Origin: Heliocidaris tuberculata
Taxonomy: Eukaryota; Echinodermata; Echinoidea; Camarodonta; Echinometridae
DNA: 64,000 bases
Assembly: GCA_025618425.1 (NCBI GenBank)
Contig: CM046850.1
Coordinates: 8,659,749 to 8,723,748, forward strand
Direction of reading: 5' to 3'
The notes beneath the pieces were generated by a model. The model saw nothing but the letters and a program-made list of their open reading frames with translations, was not told the DNA's origin and did no database searches. Shown piece by piece: positions 8,939 to 18,706 of this stretch. The position numbers were made by a program, and so were the translations under genes. The stretch's first letter is position 1; each line of letters begins with the position of its first letter.

Positions 8939-9569
8939 AATACTGTACATGGAAGTTTTACCAGTAAATCATCAAAAAGATCATTTTGGTCATAAGCATA
9001 TCTGGCATGAATTGTTCCATTAACTGTGCTTTATACTTTGCAATATCTGCCTCTGTCCAAAATTTGTCTTTCATGATTGATGTGTATGAATATATTAAAT
9101 ATGGCTTTTGAATATACATGTAACTGAATATAGGTGAAAGTTTTTTTGATTGGCTTCTTGAACTAAATGTGGAATATAACACATACCCCAGTAGATAAAT
9201 AAAGCTCAAGTCAGTTGAGAAAATTATTCAACTGAATGTCATTGTTCATGAACAGCAAGATTAAGTATACAATCTTCAGATACATGGATCTACAGCTAAT
9301 CTAGACCAATAATACAGGTGCCATTAATTGCATTTCTTTTGAATTTACAGTGAAGGCTGAAGAATCATCAGATAGACAAAATCATCAATGATTGTTGATC
9401 TTGGAGTTATCATTACCAAGTCGGATTTTGACCAAATATGTTGACTACATCAGAACAGTGTATTTCTTGAATCTGTAGGTACCCAGGTAATCTGTACAGC
9501 CGTTACCCTTTCCCTCACTTTTCATGCATACATCTTGTTACTGAACAGTCTTCCTGTACTTAATGTGTG
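8939..9569 (+). other. 3' untranslated/downstream region of locus A
   Basis: The first ~50 bp resemble the sequence after the locus B stop (gttttacca-taaatca-caaaaa). Near 9535 'gttactgaac' matches 49489. No other exon is seen. Confidence 0.45.
9198..9203 (+). terminator. Candidate poly(A) signal for locus A
   Basis: AATAAA about 260 bp after the stop of the terminal exon. This is the first such hexamer I see downstream. No transcript evidence is available. Confidence 0.4.
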
Positions 9570-11940
9570 CTTCTGATCAGGAATAATTATTACAGTTACT
9601 TCTGATCATTTTTGTGGCTATTGTATTGCTGATATTTGTTAATTTGAAGTACAGAAACAAGAAGACTGTATAGAGAAATAAACAAGGAAAATATGTTACA
9701 TTATGTGCATTTGATTCAATCGATGCAGTGGTCACTTGACAAATATAATGTTGATAATAGTTCTTATGACTTCGCACATATAATTGTAAATGCATATATT
9801 TTTTTCCCATGGAATATACTTGCAAGAAATATGAACAGAGAGATAAAACATGGTTTGTGAATGGAATATGTAACTGAGTACTAAAATATGCTGTATAATT
9901 ATATAAAAAGTATATTGGATATTCTATGCAATACAGAAGGATGTTTATAGAGGTATTTTGTGATAAAGTTACAAATGTGATTATCATTGCTAAAAAGCAA
10001 TACTATGGGGATAGACTGAATGATTCTAAAGGTAGTATTAAGAAAAAAAAATGGAGGCTATAAATCAGTGTTTATATGTAGACTGTAAAAAATGTTTGCA
10101 ATGAGGAATTATTCATTGACATTAAAACCATTTGATCATTGCAGTATGTATTAAGGACAAAGTAAACTAAATGCATTTTTCAAACATCTAACTTGAAAAT
10201 TGATAATTGATAAATGATTGTAAAAGTAATACCAATGCTTTATTTGATGAGATAATAAAGTAGGTAGACGTGTGATACATTATCAGTATTAATTTAGATG
10301 TGAAAATATTTACATGCAGTACATGCATTTTAATCAGTGTCTTCTATAGTGAAATTTGCAGATCAACTGAATAAACAAGATTCATCCTAATTTACAAAAG
10401 TGGAACTCCGGAAATTGTGTCATATCATTGCGCCATATCTTTATTGAATTTTTTTTTTAATAGAGAAGTATGTGTATATGCATCATAACAAGTTTATCTG
10501 TAGGTGAAATATTATCAGAAAATGTTCAGTATTCAGGGCAGGACATTCTTCTTTGTTTATTTCAATAGATTTTATTAATAAAGTAACATGTGCAATTGGG
10601 AATGAAGAAATAATTTGTTTTTTTTTAAGTAAAGTTCTTGCTTTTTTTACACTTTATAGACCATCATATATTACTACAAAAATCATTTTTTATGGCATAA
10701 CTTGAAAGCAGCAGGTGATAATTATTTCAAAATCTTTAAAACCTAAAAATCAAATGTGTGCCGCCCTCAAGGATGAATTCTTGGACCTCTTTTATTTCTT
10801 TTCATGAATGACATTTTGTAATGTATTACATTTGCAGATGACACCAGTATCTTTTTTGATAAAATCTTGCAGACCATGTGGATGTTATTTGTAACTTAGG
10901 CATTATCAAAGAATAATGATGTAATGTGTAAACTAAAATCTATTATTAGGACCCTACTGAAGAGGATATATATGCTGCCATTCCATATTTGTATTATAGC
11001 ATCATTGTACAGATAAAGTTATCTGTAGCCTCTCATGATACAGTAGTCAAATTATAAAAATGTGTAATGATGATTTTTAATCATGCATTATTTCTTGCCT
11101 CATTACCTGCAATAATTCATACACAATCTTGCATTTTGGTAATTTGTATTTATACAAAGTTTTAATTTTTATGTACATTTACTTAAAATATGTCATATGC
11201 AACTTCTCTACAAGTCTTTCCTAGATTATTTTAATCTTCATTGCAATATTCATAACCATAAAACATAAAGTGCTGTAAATTTTCAATTGCCCCAAATGTG
11301 TTTATTTTTTAAAATAAAAATTAAGGACCAAACAGTTTTACTTCGCCTCCTCCCATGATTAAAGAATCACAATTTGTTAAATTTTAAAGCAGTTTAAAAG
11401 AGGATGTTTTTGCAAAGTATTAACAATATTTAACTTTTTATTCTCTTTTATCTATACAATAAGCTATACACTGTGTTGTGTTGTGTTGTGTTGTGTTATG
11501 TTTTAGTGTAAATATTTGTTTTTGTTAGTTGCATGTAAACTGGTATACATATATCAAAATTTTAGAAACATAGCTGTACCATACTTAAAAGGATCACGTA
11601 CATTCCTAGCTTATACCTGCCACACAAATTCTATTTCATGACTATATACTGTATGGCATGTTCTTTATATATTGTTATTGTTATTTTATTTTTATTATTA
11701 TTACTAGAATAATTGGATGATTTGCAAAAATGCTTTATTTTGTGTAAAATGTATCTTGTCGAGTCTTTCTAATGATGTACCTCGTGTCATCTTTAATTCC
11801 AACTTTGATTGAATAACAGTTGTGTGAATTTTGTCTTTGGAAGGTACTTATCAATACAGTATCTAAAGAGGAACTGAACATTTATAAAATAGACCATTGT
11901 TTTCTTTTCAGTTTGTAGAGTAATTCTTGCACATGTTATG
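9570..11940 (+). mobile_element. Decayed non-LTR retrotransposon relic, copy 1
   Basis: Collinear with 50090-53235. Reverse-transcriptase relics are visible on +: an I-D-F-I-N-K-V-T-C-A-I region near 10565, P-Q-G-(stop)-I-L-G-P-L near 10764, and F-A-D-D-T-S-I-F-F-D at 10831. Stops and frameshifts make it non-functional. Includes a (TGTGT)n tract at 11471-11497. The clade is not resolved. Confidence 0.6.
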
Positions 11941-11999
11941 AAAATTTAAAGTGAATTGAATAAAACAGTTATGAATAAACATAGTCAGAAGGTAAGAAA

Positions 12000-12445
12000 A
12001 TGGTTTTTCTTTCCATACATAGCATTTTGGGGGGCAAAGTGTTGTCAAAGGGCCGCTTGGGGTTTTCATTTCAGGGGATCTGACACCTCCTTCCCGATGG
12101 ACAATTTTGTCAGTTTTTATATTTTTGGAATGCACATCCATAGCTTTTCCTTCTGACAAAATTTGGTCTGTGGGCTTTAAGGGGAAAAATTTACCCAATT
12201 TTTAGGGGCCGTCTGACACCCCATCCCGACAGAAATTTTTGTCAGTTTTTTGTGTTTTGTAATGTCCAGTCATACTACTTCCTACTGACAAAGTTTAGTG
12301 CATGGGGGAGATGGGGTGAAATCGACCCGACTTTGGGATCTCTTTTGGGGGCTCTGGGGGCTAAACCCGGCGGCTACGGTCAGGCTGACAACCTTTTTGT
12401 CAGTGACTTAGATGGTCTAAACTTTACAGGGTCAAATCTTATGGG
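12000..12445 (+). repeat. Degenerate tandem repeat, about three units of ~150 bp
   Basis: Three similar blocks share 'ggg..(g)tctgacacc..cccga..ttttgtcagttttt' (around 12065, 12205 and a poorer third around 12350-12400). The block is absent from the paralogous stretch downstream of locus B, so it was probably inserted after duplication. Confidence 0.45.
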
Positions 12446-12559
12446 TAAAATGGGGGGACTATTTCGGGACAGGCTCCTGGCCTATAAGTGGACCTCTATG
12501 GAAACCAACTTTTGCTGTAGGTACGTGTTCCAATGAATGAATAAATGTCCATATTATAA

Positions 12560-12810
12560 GCAGACGGAATAAGACCTGTGCTTCAAAATACCAGTCCTGC
12601 ACACATACTTGTAATCTTGTCACACACGTTTTATAACAGAAGCATTTCTCTGAAATTTATTTTCTTTGAAAAAAAAAAATTTCTGCCTCCTTGTGTGCCC
12701 TTACAGTTAACCTGAATGAAGAGTTACTGGTGATGCAGAACAGCAAATAAACGTAGATTGCACTCATCAATGGCCGCCATTTACATTATACGAGAAGGCC
12801 CATATATCAA
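12560..12810 (+). other. Segment shared with 54070-54910
   Basis: Blocks such as 'gttttataaca', 'catttctctgaaa' and 'gagttactggtgatgcag' match downstream of locus B in the same order. At 'cagttaacctgaatg' (about 12707) this copy has the empty site of the TTAA element found at 54193-54593. Confidence 0.65.
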
Positions 12811-14688
12811 CAATGATTTGAAGAAGAAAACTAAGAAGAAAGATAGTAGGAAATATGATAGCATATGTACTAAGATATCCACTGTTCGCTGATTATCTCT
12901 GTCTATAACACAATTTGGAATAATTACATTATGCAATTTATACGTAATATTTTCATATTTTTTAAAATAAAAGATGAGAAGTCTAGTGAATGAAGTGACA
13001 CCGACTAGAAGGTGTCAGGAGGAGTTTTAACTTTTTCATATTAGGCCTGTCTTGGTTTGTAACTTCTCTCGTGACTACTTATGAGTTTGCAGGTTGTGAT
13101 AAAATTTCAAGGTTTACATCTGCATTTTAATGATGATGTTTCCATGCTGAATTGTTTTGCAACGCAGGTACAATGTACATGCATGTACCTTTGGGGACAA
13201 ATATGAATGAATAAATCAGAAGACGAAAAACTTAATGTCACATCTTCGGGGGGGGGGGGGGGGGGGGGGGGGGGTAACAAGCTCAGAGACGTACTTGAAG
13301 TGAAGATGGATGGCAAACAAGGAAAAGATAGACCAAGAACTGGGATAGCGTCTGACTTGATAGGTGACAAATATATAAAATAATGAAGAAGGAGGCTCAG
13401 GAGCCTGGAAAAAGAGAGATGGACAAAGATTACCCTGGGCAGAACATAAAAGACTTAGTCGGTAAGAGAGACGAATATATCAATTCAATTGAATTCAAGT
13501 GAAAGTAAACTGATTTGGGATTTTCAAATGAGGATAAACATATGTACGGACGGGGGGGGGGGGGGGGGGGGGGGGGTAGGCCTACTCGTTTCTCCGAATG
13601 TTCATAGTTCCGAAGGCTGGTAATTCCGGAACAAATTGCGAAAAACATGTGATATGCTTTACTCCAAAGATTCATTATTCCGAAGGTTCATAATTCCCAA
13701 TCATATAAAATAGAAACCTATATCAATTTCGGAATTACAAACCTTGGGGAAAATGGGCCTTTGGAAAAACGAATCCCCCCCCCCCCCCCGAAACTAAAAA
13801 AAAAAATAGGAATTTTAACGTTGAGTGCATAATAAGACAGAGAAGCTCTAATTGGCAATGGTGTCGTGATAATTATATACTAGTAAGTAAGCATAGGTCA
13901 GATGCCAAGATTATTCACTGACATATCTTAAGTACACAAAATATTTGCCCCTAAACTTGTCCCCAGCTTCAAATTTAAACCCCCAAAGGAACCTAAAAAA
14001 ATAATAACCATAAATTTCTTCCGGAATTTGATTGTTCTCTTCCCCATCCCAACACCCCCCCCCCCCCCCCCTCCCCTCACCCGCGAGAGCATCCAGGACA
14101 CCGGCGCTAATAAAACTGTTTGAATCAGAATTATATGATATACAGACAGAAGACTTTTTAGGTGGGGGGTACTTTTTTCAGATGTTTTAGTGAAAAAACA
14201 ACAAGAAATACACAAGAACAATAAAACAACAAGAAGCAAAAATTGCGGATAAGTTGCAACAAATGGTGCGCCGCCGCAGGGGCTAAACCTGAAATACAAA
14301 CTTATTAAAATAATTTCCAAGCTTGTCATTTTTTTAAAGCAATAGGCCTGTTATACTGTATAAATATGTTTCATCGGTAAAAAATGAAAGTAAAGAATGA
14401 AAAGAGGGCATAATTACCTTTTAAAACTTACATCGGTATAAATTTTTTAAAAACCTTGTGCAGGGGGAAAAAAGTGACTAGCAATGCAAGAAATAATTTT
14501 TTTTCTTTATATGATGGTTGCTGACTCGCTGTAAAGCGGACTTCTAGTCGCTAGAGGGGGGGTGCGCAAGCACCCCTCGCCTCCCCCCCCCCCCCTCCCC
14601 TAATTCCGCGAAGCCAGACGTAGTCTCAGCGGAGCATATCCCCGAACGAAATAGACTGATTTTTCGGTCTAGACCAGACACTAATTGA
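12811..14688 (+). other. Non-coding stretch with several long G/C homopolymers
   Basis: G runs at 13248-13274 (27 nt) and 13552-13576 (25 nt), and C runs at 13775-13789, 14055-14071 and 14583-14595. Poly-Pro/poly-Gly frames across them are artefacts. No exon is recognised. The runs probably mark ends or loops of small repeats, as in the hairpin element that follows. Confidence 0.6.
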
Positions 14689-14787
14689 CAGAGGCGTCGG
14701 AACGTCGGGCTCGGACAAGGCATGGGGGCATCCCCCTCCCCCCCCCCCCCCCATGCCTTGTCCGAGCCCGACGTTCCGACGCTTCTG
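14689..14787 (+). mobile_element. Miniature hAT-like hairpin element with poly-C loop
   Basis: A 99-bp near-perfect palindrome: left arm begins CAGAGGCGTCGGAACGTCGG, right arm ends GTTCCGACGCTTCTG, with a C-rich loop. It is flanked on both sides by CTAATTGA (14681-14688 and 14788-14795), an 8-bp target duplication as hAT transposases produce; the CAGAGG start also fits hAT ends. A relative lies at 22887-23011. Confidence 0.8.
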
Positions 14788-14795
14788 CTAATTGA

Positions 14796-15891
14796 ATAAG
14801 AACATAATTAACACTGCACAGAAGATAATTGTTGTTGATTCGTTCATTCACGGTCCAGTGAGCTAGCCGCCTAGCCCCCTCAGGCGGGCATGTATGTGAT
14901 ATAACGAAATTAAACCAATCGTGGCACTGTCATTGGGGATTCCCCATGCTTCTCGTAATAGAACAGAACAAACGCAGTTATTGCGCAATACAGATAGCTA
15001 CAAGACTTTTTCCGTGAGGACATTTGCAATGTTATCCATTGAAGTCTTCTGCTTGAAATTTGTGTCTGTTCTGATGACTCATGTCTCATCATACCACGGA
15101 CACTGTACATTTCTTCGTCACAGTCGATCATTGGTAACTTTTTTTTAATGACTTGTTGGCATTCTCGTGAAATAAGCCACCCCGCATTCACTTTATACAT
15201 GCAGTTTATTGCGTGTAAATGTCTATGAGGGTTCACATCCTCCATTGACTTTACACGGCAGTGTGTGTGTACACACTCGATGACCGGTGGCTTATTTCAC
15301 GAGATGGCCGACTTGTTTAATCCTTCGATGACTTGTTTCTCGAGTTCCCTTGACTTGTTTAACTTTAAGAATGACGGTTGAATGTGTATATTGGTGCTGC
15401 TGCATGCATACATACTAGTGCAGCGGTAACTTGTAACTTTAACTTTGTACATGTTGTAAGGTTATTGTGTTTCACTGTCACGTACAATTCACTTGTACTT
15501 GTGAGGTCGAGTTTATCAAAGCAGTGCAAATATTTTTTCACTGGAATACAAAATCATGTGTGTAACAGGGTGTGGTAATGGCTAATGCTATCTCGATCAA
15601 CATGATCAAAGTAAAAGTAATTACCAGATGCTTTTTGTCTAAAAATATTTTTTTCTTTTTTCCTCTTCTTTCTTTTTTTTTTTTGTTGTTGCTTAATTCA
15701 GTGGCATATATCTAGGGGACAGGGGGGGGGGGCACTAGACTCAAAATTCTGTCTCTCGTTGGTTAGCCTCTTATTTGGGTAGGGTCAGCTCCTCTAAGTG
15801 AGGAGCCGACTCTACCCATATTTTTTATTTTTTCCTCTTCTTTCTTTTTCTTTCTTCTTTCGCTTAATTATAAGGGAAAAGATGTGGACAT
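14796..15891 (+). other. Non-coding stretch, nothing recognised
   Basis: Contains a G run at 15723-15732 next to 'ggcatatatctagggg' and the direct/inverted 'cttatttcacgaga' type motifs near 15170 and 15290, but no supported gene. Confidence 0.45.
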
Positions 15892-16233
15892 CTAGGTTGT
15901 TGGAATTTGGAAATCTGACCACCCACTTTTTCCGTTGTCAGCAAATTTAAAAACCTTATTTACCTTGTCTGCAAATTTGGTCCGACATCCTCCAATATAA
16001 AATGGTCTAGCAACACCCCTGGAGTTCGAGAATGAATGAAAATATTGAAGTGTTAGTGGAATAATGATTGAAAAAATATAGAGATGTAGTTCAATGTAGA
16101 GAAGAGAATTCTTTTTCTTCACTGAGATTCCAGAACAGGTTATGTGTACCCATTTCTGACAAGAAGTACAGAGAAGTGCTTTCTGGTTTGTCTTAACACA
16201 TTTACTGCAATGAACAGAAGGAAATTGTACCAT
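15892..16233 (-). pseudogene. PHD-like zinc-finger fragment, probably of retrotransposon origin
   Basis: The minus-strand frame starts M-V-Q-F-P and shows C-S-K-C ... A-L-L-C-T-S-C-Q-K-W-V-H-I-T-C-S-G-I, the first part of a PHD-type finger (C-x2-C, C-x2-C, H-x2-C). The frame then runs into unrelated sequence, with no closing cysteine pair. Fingers of this kind often occur in open frames of non-LTR elements in marine invertebrates, so a TE relic is more likely than a host gene exon. A single exon of a chromatin gene cannot be excluded. Confidence 0.5.
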
Positions 16234-16779
16234 TTCTTGAAAAAGACCCTATAAAAAACAATCTAAATTACCCAAGATTAAGATGACAATATTAAATATA
16301 AAATTTAGAACGATTGCAAAAAAAAAAAAATTATCACAGGCTATAATTTGAGAAACAAAATAATGCAATCTTATGGATCGTGTTGTAAAAACAGTTATGT
16401 TAACCATATAATTAGAATTTACATTGTACTCATCATTCTATATTAATGTTGAAATCCAGCCTGTATTAATGTTGATGTCCAGCCTATCATTATACAAAAA
16501 TGTTATGAACATTACTACATATAGATATGCAGTGAAGTAAAACCTGAGAAGAAGACCCAAGCATAAACATATGTTTACCTGTGTAGTAAAATCTATAGAC
16601 TAAATTAAACCTTCCAGATCTTGCCCCTTTCCCACCCTCCCTTCCTAACCCCCACCTGTCACATTGTCCTTCTTGTTCCGTTTTTTGTAAAGTTTACCCC
16701 TTTAAATCATTACTGTCCCTAGCTTTCTGTTTTTACAATATTTTTCAATATCTCTCTTCGACAGAAAGTGTGTTATGTT

Positions 16780-17170
16780 AATGATTTGTTTGCTTTCCAT
16801 GGCCATGCATGTATCTGTCCTCTTCTTTTTTCCCTTTTTTGGGCATGTTATGCATGATTGCCCAGTCTAGTTTTTTATGTATTGTATTTATGATTTACCT
16901 TTTGCCAGGGACCAGCACTTCTACAAGCCTTGTTTCTATGCTGGTCTCGGGTTTTCATTCTCATTTTCATATAATTAATCTAATGTAGTCTTCATTGTTG
17001 TTATTTTTTCTTACAACTCAAACGTTAATGCTATCTATTTTGCTTGTAGTAATAAAAAATGTTTCTCCACTTAGTTTTGTTGTCAATTATCTTGTGTATT
17101 GTTAATTGCACAATAGTTATTGTTATGAACTTTGAAAAATACAAATGCAATGAAATCAAATCTAAATGTG
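16780..17170 (+). mobile_element. 3' end of a non-LTR retroelement (putative)
   Basis: AT-rich sequence ending in a short-period tail (aatacaaatgcaatgaaatcaaatc, near 17146-17162), typical of LINE-type 3' ends. No reverse-transcriptase frame remains next to it. Confidence 0.35.
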
Positions 17171-17942
17171 AATCTGAAATCTGATCTGACTTACAATCGG
17201 TCCAATTAAGGTTGAAATCGGGTTTGAAACATTCCTCAGTTCTGTTTATTCATTGAGGAGTCAACGTTCACATTTTAGGGTTTGATATTAGATGAGCTTA
17301 AAGGGACCAATTTGCGATCACATCCCTTGCCATTGTCAACGGCACAGAATGTTGATTGCTTTACTCACATGTAATCCACGGTGAATGATCCATTTTAGTC
17401 CGTTGACTAGTTTGACAATGAGAGACTTCTTCGTCAGCGTAAGGCGATAATTCCCTCCATTGGTTCCAGATACTTTTACATTTATTTTTTGTAGTTTGAT
17501 TTCATTTCCCAAAACAGATTCAATCTTGACCTAGTGCAGGCTCTCCTGGCCAGCAAGCGAAGAGGGAGAGAACTGTAATTAATAGGCCTTACAAAGTTCA
17601 TGTTAAAAACCCACAGGAACCTGAAGGAAATAACAATAATCCTCCAACATCTTGATGAATTTGATGTGACATTAATTGTGACTGACAAATTTCTGAGAAG
17701 ATGCACAGGAAAAAAATGTTGAAATGATACAGGAGACAGACATTAGTCTCAGTGAAATAGCCAATGATACAAAAGACTGGAGCTTTCAGTCAAAGGAATA
17801 CTTTGTCAACATGGCTCCAATTTTCTTCTGTCATCATACATGTTGACAAAAGGCCTGTCAGTAATGGCACTAGTCTCAACTCCTTCTTTTCTCCTATGCC
17901 TTAAAGAAGCTCAGCTCCCTATTTACTCCTCCTATTCTCCAG
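17171..17942 (+). other. Region upstream of the first recognisable locus B exon
   Basis: I looked for TPR-region exons of RanBP2 here and in 9-17 kb and recognised none. The last ~40 bases form a strong pyrimidine tract and acceptor for the next exon. Confidence 0.45.
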
Positions 17943-18205
17943 CCACTCCATAAAGCAGTCCAGATGCTCCTAGAGTCCTGGAGGAGATTGAAGCGGAGCG
18001 ATTAAGCCACCATCCTGGAGCAATTAGAGGCCAATCAGACGTCCCCAACCTCTCCATCATCCATCAGATACTCCTTCACCGAAGAGAGAGCACAGCATTC
18101 TAGTTCCAACATCAGAACGCCCTCGCATGATTACGACTCACCATTCAGGGAATCCATGCCGAGAGGAAGAAAAGGACCATGTCACAATCCCAGAACTCAG
18201 AAGAG
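17943..18205 (+). CDS. RANBP2: RanBP2-like exon after the TPR region, with an in-frame stop
   Basis: A very strong acceptor (cctattctccag) opens P-L-H-K-A-V-Q-M-L-L-E-S, resembling the P-L-E-S-V-K-E-M-L segment of vertebrate RanBP2 just after the TPR domain. The same frame later reads Q-T-S-P-T-S-P-S-S-I-R-Y-S-F-T-E-E, resembling the vertebrate S-T-P-S-P-T-R-Y-S-L-S-P region, and ends at a GTAAGA donor in phase 2. Between them is one TAA (18003-18005). So either this allele is broken here, the base call is wrong, or the exon is a relic and translation starts further down. Frame otherwise is intact for 87 codons. Confidence 0.65.
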
Positions 18206-18325
18206 GTAAGATCAAAAATACAGAATTCAGTGCAATGAAAGAAATCATCACATTATAGGAATTTGTTCTGTGACACGTCCAATAGGTATTTACCTGTGAC
18301 AGTTTCGATGCCTATGGTTCCCTAA

Positions 18326-18472
18326 GGGCCCCATTTCATAAAATGTGTTATCAATAACAAGTTACAATAATTGTTATAAGCTACTGAAATCCTTGAATCT
18401 GATTGGCTGAGAGCAAATTTTCAGAGAAATGGGGCAGTTATTATTGATAACAAGTTTTATGAAACGGGCCCC
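18326..18472 (+). mobile_element. 147-bp MITE with terminal inverted repeats
   Basis: Ends GGGCCCCATTTCATAAAA and TTTTATGAAACGGGCCCC, with 'gttatcaataac' also mirrored. Ends of this kind ('gggcccgtttcataaa') are common in marine invertebrate MITEs. No clear target duplication. Confidence 0.7.
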
Positions 18473-18706
18473 AGAACAACTGTTAGTACTTCAAATTATC
18501 TGTAAGTTGTGTGGTTTGAAATGCCCATAATTGTATATGATATTTATTGGCTTTTTGAGGGGGGGAGGGGTATAAGAATATATTGCATGAGTATACCATA
18601 TTGCCCAATCCGTTGCCGGATGGGGTAATATGGTTCTTTCAAGGACAATACAGTCTCCTATCGTCCAAAAAACGAGCCAGTCATAAATCATCATTGATCA
18701 ACTCTA

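Noticed and set aside
9577..9987. 136-codon minus-strand frame
   Set aside because: Lies antisense in the decayed LINE relic and has no recognisable features; hydrophobic AT-driven composition.
13107..14329. Minus-strand frames with poly-Pro or poly-Gly
   Set aside because: Produced by G/C homopolymers.
17482..17706. Open frames on both strands in front of exon 17943 as TPR exons
   Set aside because: No TPR-like pattern and no similarity to the RanBP2 N-terminal region that I can see.
18003..18005. TAA in exon 17943 as a recoded codon
   Set aside because: TAA is not a selenocysteine codon and no recoding signal is visible; sequence error or a true nonsense change is simpler.
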